Below are positions 48,652-59,292 of a DNA stretch of 64,000 bases, piece after piece; the first letter of the stretch is position 1, and each line of letters opens with the position of its first letter. The position numbers and the translations under genes are program-made. The stretch covers positions 1 to 64,000 of the forward strand of contig JAGFNK010000293.1 of the NCBI GenBank assembly GCA_025769875.1, given 5' to 3'. The DNA is from Russula earlei. Lineage: Eukaryota > Basidiomycota > Agaricomycetes > Russulales > Russulaceae. The notes beneath the pieces are model-generated. The model saw only the letters and a list, made by a program, of their open reading frames with translations, did not search any database and had not been told where the DNA came from.

Positions 48652-49695
48652 TAGTCCTCCTCTTCTGAATACCCTTGCACAGTTGTAGGTGCAGGGCTGG
48701 CTGGTACTGGTTCTGGGGTAGGGGTGTCATACCCTTGAGTGATGTCTGCCAAAGGCAGCTGAGGGACGAAGATGGGAAGAGGGGGAATAGGCTGTCCAGC
48801 CTGGTAGTTGGTGAGGAGTTCTTCAGCCCATACACCTGGAGGGGTTTCTCCCTGGCTACAGCCTGCTTTGATGAACTCCCAGCAGCGTGAGCGTACTTTC
48901 ACTGCCGCCATTCTCTCCTTGGCTTCGGCACTGCCTCTCTCTACTCCTCACTTCTCAGCCAGGTATTTACCTAGCTTGTAGTGTAGCTGTTTTTCTTCTT
49001 CTTTGAGCACCTTATAGTTAGCTTCCAACATCTCTTGTTGGGTGTAGAGGTGGTCTAAGCAATAGAGCTCTGCCTGTAGCCCATAGTTGCCTAGCAGGTA
49101 GAGGGTCTGTCTCCAGCACCCTTTGAACTGCTTCTCGGTGTCGAAGCAGTCTAAGTCATGTTTGTCTTGGCCATAGTTATAGAGGTTGTAGCAAGGGGTG
49201 GCCTGGAGGATCTTGCCATAGTCTCCATGGCCTTCTCCGTTCTTCCCCCTTACCCTTGGCTCTCCCAGCGCAACATCATAGGCCACATACTTGGCTGGTT
49301 TGTTGCCCCAAGTTACTCCATCAGGGATGTTGATCCCTGTGCAGTGTCTGTCAGCATCCCATCATACCCAAGGCTCTCCAGGGTGGGCAACCTGGTCTAG
49401 AGTGCTGGTAGGGGACGTCACATCCTAGTCCCCAGGCTGAGTGTCAACTTGGTCAGCAGGGGGTCCAAATTCGAGGGGACGCATGTCCGCTTCTCCTTCT
49501 CCAGTGCTGTGTTCATCCATTCCTTAGAAGAAGGTGAGGAGGGAAGCATCAGGAGTGGTGATTTCAAGTGGCCCCTCTGCACCAGAGAGGTCAGATTGGG
49601 GAACGATTTCATTAGTAGGAGTTTGAGACATATGTGAGCAATGATATGGGGATGAGGAAGTAGAGGGCATCCTTTGCTGGACCTTTATAACCCAT
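48652..49695 (-). mobile_element. Inverted partial copy of the chromovirus 3' coding region
   Basis: Collinear, in reverse orientation, with about 56936-57975 of the full element: it holds the end of pol (TPTNEIVPQSDLSGAEG-type text), the same in-frame TGA (plus coordinates 49362-49364), then AYDVALGEPRVRGKNGEGHG, QTLYLLGNYGLQAELYCLD and PPGVWAEELLTNYQAGQPIP. It ends abruptly at 48652 beside the GC-rich repeat and at 49695 beside the 5' LTR of the full element. A small number of substitutions and a few stops relative to the full element are visible. Confidence 0.85.
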
Positions 49696-50283
49696 TGTTA
49701 CCAAGTGGTTTGGGGTCCGGAAGATGCCGGAACACCTGAACTGTGGACTGCACCATTCGCATTATGCGTGCGTCAGATCTTGATCGTTTATGTTCGTTGA
49801 TATCACATTCAGAGCGCGTTGATCGTATCTTTCAGAAGATGTACTGAAGAAGCAATGAGTAGCATTGCTTCTGTCCCAGATGTTCCTGTACCGCCATGTA
49901 CGTTGATTCCTTGATTGGGGAAGCACTTAATGCTTCCAGCACCGAGATCGTTTACATAGAAGCAACCTCGCTTCTATGAGCCGCCTTTTGCTTCTATAGC
50001 ACCAACCAGTACTACAGTAGCACGAACCTTATCCCTGTAGGGCTATATAAAGCCCCTAGTAGAAACAGTTGAGCCTTAAGCTCAACTTAGTTTGCCAATC
50101 CCAAACAGTTGACTCCTACCCCATCTGCAGAGCCCCTCTCATCTTGTTGTCATACTCTAGAAGGATCTAACACTCCTTCCCCTCCACGAGTATTGCTTGC
50201 TTGACTCAAGCATATCTGCATTGGTAGGACGCGTTTATAGACGCGACCATTGATCTTATTTAAGGCACTTTGGAGCCTTAACA
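49696..50283 (+). repeat. 5' LTR of the chromovirus
   Basis: Begins TGTTACCAAG and ends GCCTTAACA. TATATAAA lies at 50044-50051, about 350 bp in, followed by the R/U5 part with GCCCCTCTCATCTTG. The U3 part contains three hairpins. The sequence just inside (50284 on) is the presumed primer-binding region; I could not match it to a specific tRNA. Confidence 0.92.
49848..49978 (+). promoter_or_regulatory. Three hairpins sharing an AGAAGC/GCTTCT half-site in the LTR U3
   Basis: Hairpin 1, 49848-49872: AGAAGCAATG/CATTGCTTCT, 10-bp stem, 5-nt loop. Hairpin 2, 49919-49937: GGAAGCA/TGCTTCC, 7-bp stem, 5-nt loop. Hairpin 3, 49955-49978: CATAGAAGC/GCTTCTATG, 9-bp stem, 6-nt loop. A fourth half-site TTGCTTCTATAG follows near 49987. 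The same pattern is kept in the 3' LTR. They lie 65-195 bp upstream of the TATA box, where regulator-binding sites are expected. Confidence 0.7.
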
Positions 50284-50374
50284 TAAGTCGAGCTTCTATC
50301 ACAGACATCGCTGTGAAAGCGAACCAGAAATAGGCAGGAAGCCTAAAGACTAGGATCTAGTCATCATACGGTCA

Positions 50375-52400
50375 GCAACCTACGCTGAAGTAGTCAAGGG
50401 GGAGAATCTATACAGACCTCTCCACGACAAGAAGAAGGTGTACTACGTGACTCTCGACGAGCAGCACGGTTGGACACACGCATACTTCTGTAAAGACCCC
50501 TACTGTCATTGGCATAGACAGTGGTAAGAGGGCAGACAAGTCCCGACTCCCTAGGAAAGGCAGTGGCGAGTGGACAAACTGGAAATCGAAGGAGAACATA
50601 GCATACGCGTAAAGTTCAACCAGAAATCAAAGCAAGGAACCAAATTTGGTTGGTTCAAAGCTAGAGAAAGGGACGATCTACCCTCAGGAATCAAAGGAAC
50701 TGCCCTCTGGTGTTGGGCAGACCAGGAAGGACCTAACAGATACAAGGTCCGATACAAAGGAAGCTACCTTCCTTGCGAATACATCAATGATCAGTGGTAC
50801 TTTGTTGATTACCACAAAGGACGTCCTTACGCAGGAGAGGACGAAGACATCGACGAATATAAGGTCCTAGGTTTAGGAACCAAGACAGATCCTTATACTA
50901 CTCATTGGGAAGCCAGAGACCCAGTAGTGGACGACCCAGCTCCGTTGATACAAAAGTCATCAAGTGGAGAAACAGAACAGTCGGACCCTCCGACTACAGA
51001 TCAGAAAGCAGAAGCACCAGAAGTATTGGAGCTAGCTGAAAAACTAGAGCAGACAGTACACGTCTCGCCCATTGAACCAACAATCGTTGAAGAGCCAGAA
51101 GAATCAGTCGAAATGGCTACCATTGCAGCAACGCAGACAGCCACCATTGCCACTCAGACAGCAGGTGGAAGAACAGGGCCCACCATCGTAGTAAACCCTG
51201 GAGGAGGTCCGCCTGGAGCAGGAGGACCACCTGGAGGTGGAGGAGTCCCCTTCGGACCTGCAGGTCCACCAGTACCAGGAGGAGGACCACCCAGAGGAGG
51301 CCCTCCAGCAGGGGGACCACCGGCAGCACCTCCTGTAGGACCAGGGAGAAATCTGGCACCTCAACCAGCACCAGGCCCCCATGGGGGCAACGGATCTCTA
51401 AAAGGAGACCCTCCTGAAGTCTTCAAAGGAGACAGGAAAAAGACGAAGTACTTTGTCCAGGATTTCAATCTATGGAATCTGCTCAACAGCGACAACCCGA
51501 CCATGACTATTCCAATGAAGCGAGTAGCACTGGCTCTCACCTACATCAAAGGAGAGAAGGTACATGAATGGGTGGTCAATCAAATGAACCTGGTGGAGGC
51601 AAAAAGAAATGGGGACCCGCCGTCTCCTTATGCACCAGTGCAGCTAGATCCAACTGACATGCTCTTTTGGACCGAATTTGTGGATGACTTCTTCAGAGAA
51701 TTCAAAGACACCACAGAACCTGAAGATGCTTTCATGGAGCTACAACAATTGTCCATGTCTAAAGCAGCATTGCTGGATGACTATACCAGCAAATTCCTTG
51801 TTCTGCTCAGTAAAGCAGGATGGGACCAGAATTCACCAGGAGCAGTAGAAGCCTACAAGGCTGGCCTGAATCACCTGGCTGGTGCGACGAATCTACAATC
51901 GACCAGTCAGAGACATACCTGCCATCAATGATCTACGAGCATGGATCAATGCTGCTAGGGAAGAACAGGCCAGAGACCAGCTCATGAAAGCCAATATTGG
52001 ATCTGGAGGTGGATCGTTGACCACCAGGGAAAATCGCATGAAATCCCTACAGGCTGGGAAAAGGCGAAATCAAAGAGATCCAAATGCTATGGAAGTGGAC
52101 TCAGTATCCACTGATGCAGCAAGGACCAAGAGATGTCCTCCTCTGACAGAGGAAAAGAAGAAACTGCTAGCAGAAGGGAAATGCTTTATCTGCAAGAAAG
52201 CAGGACATATTAGTCGGAACTGTCCTGACAAGGACAGAGTCAAAAGAAATCAAGTAACCCAAGGGACAAAGGGAAAGCTCGAGCTCTGGAAACAGAGAAG
52301 GAGGACGACTCAGGGGACAGTGGAAATGAAAGCACTGTCTCTGGGTGATCTACATCTCCTCCTCCTACCTATAACAAGAGCTCCTCCTCGGCATCCATAA
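50375..52400 (+). pseudogene. Chromovirus gag, frameshifted
   Basis: Capsid/nucleocapsid precursor of the element. A coding-like N-terminus (ATYAEVVKGENLYRPLHDKK) from about 50375 is cut by in-frame stops at about 50525-50560. The main frame runs 50570-51931, with an acidic segment, a Gly/Pro-rich collagen-like stretch (about 51196-51345), then the capsid-like GDRKKTKYFVQDFNLWNLL and LFWTEFVDDFFREFKDTTEP. One frameshift near 51875 leads to the second frame (IYNRPVRDIPAINDLRAWIN) and the zinc knuckle CFICKKAGHISRNC (C-X2-C-X4-H-X4-C, about 52183-52225). Confidence 0.85.
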
Positions 52401-52549
52401 AGAAGATGTCCACCAAACAAAAGGAGGACTTGTTGGAAGAACTGATGGAACAGGGTTTTTAGGAACACCTAAGTCGACGGCCTGGCTTAGGAAGAATAGT
52501 GTGTTGCAAGTGTACATTAGAAGACTGAATGCTATGAATATTCCGTTCA

Positions 52550-55500
52550 CTTCATCACTGCACACACAACGGCCGAGGAATCTGCTCTACTGGACAGTGG
52601 AGCAACAGAGAACTTCATCGATCACTCAGCTTGGAAAAGACTGAAGATTGGGAAACAAGAACTACATGAACCCATGGTAGTACGAAATGTCGACGGAACC
52701 CAGAATAAGCAAGGGGAACTCACCCATTACTGCTGGCTTCGCGTCCGATACAAGGAGAAGGAGAGCTTGCAAAGGTTCTATCTCACAGATTTAGGAACGG
52801 ATCGAGGTCATCCTGGGATATCCCTTCCTATATGAATTCGACCCCACCATCAACTGGAAGAAAGGACAGCTGATGGAAGGAACGGTACAAATTGAGACTG
52901 CTCGATACAAGTACCTGGATCTCTATGTCGCAAAACTCCAAAAGCGAGCAAGAGATGAAAACTCGACAATTGAAGAAAGGGGAAGCCATTTACCTACAAA
53001 AGATGACTATTGCTCAGAAGTGGGCCCAGCAGTCGATTAAACCACAGGAAGGAGAGGATCCCCTTGCCTAATGTTCCAAAGCAATTCCACCGCTTTGCAG
53101 ATGTCTTCTCAGAAGAGAAGTCCCAGAGGTTCCCACCACCAAGGGAACCAGACATGCAGATAGAGCTGTTACCTGACGCACCAAAGGAACTAAACTGCAA
53201 AGTGTACCCCCTTACACGAGATGAGCGAGAATACCTCAAGAAATTCCTAGCTGATGAAGTAGAGAAGCGATACATCACTCCAGGTCCATCCAGCTACACA
53301 TCTCCGGTGTTCTTCATTGGCAAGAAGGACAGCAAGGAGAAGAGGATCATTGTAGACTATCGACGACTAAATCAGTGGACCTAGACGAGACAATGAACCT
53401 TTACCACATCTGGAACAAGAGGTGGAAAGACTCCGAGGGAAAAAGGTCTTCTCCAAATTCGACATACAATGGGGATATAATAATGTGCGACTGGCAGAAG
53501 GAGATCGCTGGAAGGCAGCCTTCAAGACGCCACTATGGAACCTACCTGCCCAACGTCATGTATTTTGGGCTCAAGAACGCACCAGCCTTCTTTACTAGGC
53601 TGATGAGAAGAGACTTCGGTGACTGGCTGGACCGATGGGCAGAATACACGGTCAACTATCTGGATGACTTTGGAATTGCCACGGGGGACAGTCCTGAACA
53701 ACTTAGAAATCCATGAGCAATGTGTCAACGAACTACTCACGCTGATGCAGAAGAAGTCATACTTCCTGAAACCCTAGAAGTGCCAGTTCATGGTGCGAAA
53801 ACTAACCATGCTAGGATGGGACATAGACGAAGGGAAGATGAAGATTGAGGCCTCCAAAGTCCGAGGAATCACAGACTGGCCTCGGGAAATCAAGGACGTA
53901 CATGAAGTGCGCAAAGTTATGGGAGTCCTCAGTTACAATAGGGCTTTCATTCGAGGATTCAGTCAGATTGCTCGACCCATTATTGCCTTGACAAAGAAAG
54001 GGGTGCCATTTGAATGGACACAAGAATGCAAAGATGCTTTGGAACGACTTATCCAGATAGTATCTTCTGACCCTGTCCTGCTCCATCCTGATGAGGAGCA
54101 ACCCTTTGAACTGGAAGTAGATGCGTCCAATTATGCCATTGGAGCAGTATTATTCCAGAAGGACGAACAAGGAAAGAGGAGGCCAATAGGCTACTTCTCA
54201 GCAGCCTTGAAACAAGCAGAGAAGAACTACGACATATGGGACAAAGAGTTCTTAGCCATGGTGCGAGCCTTGAAACACTGGCGACACCTACTCATGGGAG
54301 CAAAGCATAAGGTGGTGGTTTATACAGACCATGCGAACCTGTTGCACTACCGACACCCTCAGCGAATAAATGGTCAAGTGGCAAGATACATTACCTTCTT
54401 GGCAGACTTCGACTTGGAATTGAAACATCAGGCAGGGGCAAGGAATAAAGCAGATGCCCTGTCAAGGAGACCTGACCTTGACGATGGACAAGGGGATAAA
54501 GGAGAAGTGGTCGCGCTACCTGACCATCTTTTTATTCGAGTAATGCACACTACTGCATTGGAAGAACGGATAAAGAACCAACAAGGGGAAGAAAGACACC
54601 GATTAAAATTACTTGATTGGGTACAGAGACACCGACTGGAGAAGCGACACAATTTATGGTGGAAGAATGAAGCCTTGGTGGTTACAGGCGACGAAGGAAC
54701 CCACAGGACCTTACTGGAACAGTATCATGACAGTCCCACAGCAGGACACCCAGGAAAAGCTAAAACATTACTGGGAATGATGCGATACTACTGGTGGCCC
54801 ACCATAAGACGCTTTGTCGATCGATATGTAGAAGGATGTGCAATTTGCCAAAGTAACAAGTCAAACACTCATCCAAATCGACCTCCCTTGTATCCCATTC
54901 CACCAGAAGAAGGGGCTACTCCCTTCTCGACTGTCAGCATGGACTTTGTGGTCAAATTGCCAAAGTCGAAGGGATATAACAGTATATTGACTGTCACTGA
55001 CCATGATTGTACTAAAGGTGTCATCTTGCTTCCTTGCAAAGAAGAAATGGACGCAGAAGAGCTAGCACAGCTCCACAAGGACAGAATATTCCCATTTGTG
55101 GGAGTACCAAGCAAGATCATATCCGATCGAGATAAACTAATAAGTTCCAAGTTCATTAGGGAACTTTGCGACCAGCTGCATATCAAACAGAATATCAGCA
55201 CTGCCTACCATCCTCAGACAGATGGACAATCAGAAAGAACGAATCAGATGATGGAAACATCGCTAAGAATCTTTTGCAACCACCAACAAGACGATTGGGT
55301 GGATTGGCTGCCTCTGGTGCAATACACGATGAATTCTAACGTTTCAGAGACAACCAGACAATCCCCTTTCTTCTTATGGATGGGTTTTACGCCCAAAGCA
55401 CACCAGCCAAATCGGGAAAGCAAGATACCAAGAATAGACAATTGGAAAGTCCGGATCCAGGAAGCGAGATCACAGGCACAAGAAGCGATGAAGATCGCTT

Positions 55501-57266
55501 CTGTCAAGACTCACTGTTGAACTATCCAGTTCAAGAGCGAGGGATAAGCTCGAAGACGAGTCGATAGACGTCCAAGACCGCGTGGGCAAGGAGTAGAACC
55601 CAGAGGAGCAACAAATACCAGAGAGGTATTGTTACTGTGAGAGTAGAACAATCACGCAGGGAAGAGGCCAGGATAGTCACAAGGGGATGGTCCTTAAAGG
55701 AGTATCTCAGGAATGGAGAGTGCCGTAAACAAATGGACAGTCTGAGGACTGTCCGCTACTTTATTGAGCGCTTATATACTACAAGAGAACTGCTAAATAG
55801 GGAACAAGTTATAACCTTGTTATCAAGCACCATAGAGTGATGAGTAAGAAGTCGGAGGACGCTTACTGAGCATGCTCAGTCATGCTCAGTAAGCTGCTGA
55901 GTAAGAAGCTTCTCTTGATGAGTAAGAGCTTCCATTGTCCACGTGTTCACTGCTTTAGTGCACGTGCAAACACCTGATTCATTTCCTGTTAGTTAGTTTA
56001 GGGCCGGTCATTTGAGGACTTGTAGTTTGGTTAGGGAATAGTGTTATCTTATAAGGCCCTTATATAGTTCTATTAGGGTCCTTAGAGTCGACCCTAATAC
56101 TTCTATTAAGGTCCTTAGTGTTGCCTTATAGTTCGTTCTATAGTTATTAGAGTTGGTCTAATAACGCTTTGTAGGGCCTTTGATACTAGGTTAGTACGTA
56201 TTGTAGAGTTCCTAGGGTCATTCCAAAGGGTCCTTAGAAAGGCCCTAATGCTGTCTTTTGTTGCTAGAAGGGTTGCCTTTAAGTGGGGCTTGCTGTATGT
56301 CGATTGTGCCGAGAATCGCTCGCGCAACAATGTGCGCGCGATATTGTGGACACCTCTACTCACCCCTTTTGCTCGTGTGAACAGGGTGACACCATAGAGG
56401 CTGGGTTTCCTCCTATAAGGAAGGGTCCTTCAAGGGCCCTCTCCGGAGAATGGTTCATGACAGCTTCCCTAATGTGGAAGCGAAGAAGTAGTTTCCAACC
56501 TTATCAGAAAGGAGAAAGGGTATGGCTCGACAGCACCAACCTAAAAACAACACATCCTACAGTGAAACTACGCCCAAAACGATATGGGCCCTTTGAAATC
56601 ACGGAGGTGATTAGCCCGGTGACATACAGATTGGATCTCCCTAGCCGCTGGAGGATCCATAATGCGTTTCATGCCTCCTTATTGACACCTTACAAGGAAA
56701 CCGAGGAGCATGGGGCCAACTACACCAATCCAGAAGCAGAATTGGTGGAAGGAGAAGAGGAATATGAAGTAGCAACGATTTTAGGTTCAAGACGAACTGG
56801 AAGGAGGAAACAGCTGGAGTATCAAGTCCAGTGGGAAGGGTACTCCGAAGCCCATGACTCTTGGGAGCCAGTAGAGAACATCAAAGCGTCTAGACTAATA
56901 GAGGAATATCACAGAAGGAACCCCATGGCCATACGGGTTATAAAAGTCCAGCGAAGGATGCCCTCTACTTCCTCATCCCCATATCGTCGCTCACAAATGT
57001 CCCAAACTCCCACTAATGAAATCATTCCCCAGTCCGACCTCTCTGGTGTAGAGGGGCCACTTGAAATCACCACTCCCGATGCTTCCCTTCTTGCCTTCTT
57101 CCAAGGAATGGATGAACATAACACTGGAGAAGGAGAAGCAGATATGTGTCCTCTCGAATTTGGACCCCCTGCTGGCCAAGTCGACGTTCAGCCTGGGGAT
57201 TGGGATGTGACGTCCCCCACCAGCACTCTTGCCCAGGATGCCCACCCTGGAGAGCCTTGGGTATGA
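52550..57266 (+). pseudogene. Chromovirus pol: protease, RT, RNase H, integrase, chromodomain; split by a solo LTR
   Basis: Protease motif ALLDSGATENFID (about 52584-52622). Reverse transcriptase from FHRFADVFSEEK (about 53088), through VDYRRLNQW, then a frame break near 53380, to VNYLDDFGIA (catalytic YLDD, about 53655). RNase H with ELEVDASNYAIGAVL and YTDHANLLHY. Integrase zinc finger H...H with C-AI-C (about 54730-54850), the D,D,E core MDFVVKLPKSKG, IISDRDKLISSKF and ERTNQMMETSLRIF, all catalytic residues kept. The solo LTR at 55502 interrupts the C-terminal part, which resumes as GERVWLDSTNLKTTHP. The chromodomain is YEVATILGSRRTGRRKQLEY and YSEAHDSWEPVENI (about 56762-56885). Pol ends at TGA 57264-57266. 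Confidence 0.9.
55502..56462 (-). mobile_element. Solo LTR of the ~960-bp family (copy C), target duplication GCTTC
   Basis: Ends TGTCAAGACTC and GGTTCATGACA; GCTTC on both sides (55497-55501, 56463-56467). Promoter on the minus strand. CpGs are largely preserved. Removing it and one duplication restores the pol reading from AQEAMKIAS into the integrase C-terminal domain, so it entered after the chromovirus was in place. Confidence 0.93.
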
Positions 57267-58663
57267 TGGGATGCTGACAGACACCACACAGGGATTGACA
57301 TCCCTGATGGCATGACTTGGGGCAACAAACCGGCCAGGTATGTGGCCTATGACGTTGCCTTGGGAGAGCCGAGAGTGAGGGGGAAGAATGGAGAAGGCCA
57401 TGCAGACTATGGTGAGATCCTCCAGGCCACCCCTTGCTATAACCTCTATAACTATGGCCAAGACGAACATGACTTAGACTGCTTTGACACAGAGAGGCAG
57501 TTCGAAGGGCGCTGGAGACAGACCCTCTACCTGCTAGGCGACTATGGGCTGCAGGCAGAACTCTACCGCTTGGACCATCTCTACACCTTACAAGAGACGC
57601 TGGAAGCTAACTATAAGGTGCTTGAGGAAGAGGAGAAGCAGCTGCGCTACAAGCTCAGCAAGTACCTAGCTGAGAAGCGAGGAGTAGAGAGAGACAGGGC
57701 TGAAGCCAAGGAGAGAATGGCGGCAGCCAAAGTACGCTCACGTTGTTGGGAGTTCATTGAAGCAGGCTGTAGCCAGGGAGAAACCCCTCCAGGTGTCTGG
57801 GCTGAAGAACTCCTCACCAACTACCGAGCTGGGCAGCCCACTCCCCCTCTACCCGTCTTCGTCCCTCAGCTGCCTTTGGCAGACATCGCTCAAGGGTATG
57901 CTACCTCTGACCCAGAACCAGTACCAGCCAGCCCCACACCTACGACAGTGCAAGGGTATTCGGAAGAGGAGATGAATGTCCTCCAAACCATGTCCGGTAT
58001 GCGCCTTCGAGGAGGGGCAGGATCAGAAGCATCACCAAACCCTTCCCCCCAGAGCTCTATTCCTATAGCAGCAGTGGGGAAGCGTCTACTGCAACGGCTG
58101 ACTTCATTCCGGAGCCTCAGCAGCTGAACATGATAGAAGGGAGGAGGAAAAGGAACCGATGCAAGTATTGTGGCGAGGTAGGACATTTTAACAAGTACTG
58201 TCCACTGCCCCACCAGTATTGCCATGACCAACTGGCAGCAGACGCTGCCTCACATTGCCTAGTGCCTCCCTATCATCGTTCCTATACACCAATCAGATCA
58301 TGCCCTTTCCACCGAGGATGGGAACAGGCACACCCGAGCAGGAAGAGGAAGTCCGACCAGGAGAGGGAGGACACTGCTAACCCGCGCATTTTGCAGGTAG
58401 TGAAAGGAGAAGGGTCCAGGACCTTTCAAGAACCTTTCACTACGACTCCTCTTCGCTCAGACACACCTCCAGTCCGGAGGTTACCTAGGGACTCTGACAG
58501 ACTCCCACAGATCATGTCTCCTTCAGCCACTGCTGAGGAGTCAGAGGCGATAGTGGCCTCAGCATTGGCTGCCTATGAGGCAGAAGAAGAAGGCCGATAC
58601 ACCTTCACCACATCACCTCCTCCCCTAGATGATGATGGCGTTGACCCCACCACTCGATTTTAG
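57267..58663 (+). CDS. Extra chromovirus 3' coding region: helical protein with C-terminal CCHC zinc knuckle
   Basis: Follows pol in the same frame after a single TGA. The frame runs open through WGNKPARYVAYDVALGEP, an aromatic/acidic part (YNLYNYGQDEHDLDCFDTER), then a long charged helix likely to form a coiled coil (about 57590-57730: ETLEANYKVLEEEEKQLRYK, continuing to RAEAKERMAA) and a Pro-rich linker. At 58041-58052 a C6 run marks a shift: the minus-one frame stays open upstream and continues as LYSYSSSGEASTATADF into RRKRNRCKYCGEVGHFNKYC, a CCHC knuckle at about 58157-58200. It ends DDDGVDPTTRF at TAG 58663. The ATG at 57312 is not shared by the inverted copy (GTA there), so translation may rely on TGA readthrough. 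The position is where env or accessory genes sit in other elements, but I see no signal peptide or membrane helix. Function unknown. Confidence 0.7.
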
Positions 58664-58690
58664 AATCATTGGTGTGTGGGACCACCAATC

Positions 58691-58704
58691 TGAAGGAGGG
58701 GTAA
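58691..58704 (+). promoter_or_regulatory. Polypurine tract of the chromovirus
   Basis: TGAAGGAGGGGTAA lies directly before the 3' LTR, the normal place for plus-strand priming. Confidence 0.75.
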
Positions 58705-59292
58705 TGTTACCGAGTGGTTTGGGGTCCGGAAGATGCCGGAACACCTGAACTATGGACTGCACCGTTTGCATTATGCGTGCGTCAGATCTTGATCGTTTAT
58801 GTTCCTTGATATCACATTCGGAGCGCGTTGATCGTATCTTTCAGAGGATGTACTGAAGAAGCAATGAGTAGCATTGCTTCTGTCCCAGATGTTCCTGTAC
58901 CGCCACGTACGTTGATTCCTTGATTGGGGAAGCACTTAATGCTTCCAGCACCGAGATCGTTTACATAGAAGCAACCTCGCTTCTATGAGCTGCCTTTTGC
59001 TTCTATAGCACCAACCAGTACTACAGTAGTATGAACCTTATCCCTGTAGGGCTATATAAAGCCTCCAGTAGAAACAGTTGAGCCTTAAGCTCGACTTAGT
59101 TTGCCAATCCCAAACAGTTGACTCCTACCCCGTCTGCAGAGCCCCTCTCATCTTGTTGTCATACTCTAGAAGGATCTAACACTCCTTCCCCTCCACGAGT
59201 ATTGCTTGCTTGACTCAAGCATATCTGCATTGGTAGGACGCGTTTATAGACGCGACCATTGATCTTATTTAAGGCACTTTGGAGCCTTAACA
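58705..59292 (+). repeat. 3' LTR of the chromovirus
   Basis: 588 bp, starts TGTTACCGAG, ends GCCTTAACA, same length as the 5' LTR without indels by eye. The three GAAGC hairpins and the TATA box are conserved. It joins directly to the minus-strand gypsy element at 59293. Confidence 0.92.

Larger units (their letters stand above)
49696..59292 (+). mobile_element. Full-length Ty3/gypsy chromovirus with an extra 3' coding region
   Basis: Two 588-bp LTRs flank gag, protease, reverse transcriptase, RNase H, integrase, chromodomain and a further 3' coding region. Without the nested 961-bp solo LTR and its duplicated 5 bp the element is about 8.6 kb. The LTRs differ at roughly 15 positions by eye, nearly all transitions. 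The expected 5-bp target duplication is missing: CCCAT precedes it (49691-49695) and GGGGG follows (59293-59297). Frameshifts in gag and reverse transcriptase show it cannot move by itself now. Confidence 0.92.

Noticed and set aside
51104..51382. Cys/Trp-rich minus-strand frame in gag
   Set aside because: Complement of the Gly/Pro-rich linker; an artefact of GGA/CCT repeats.
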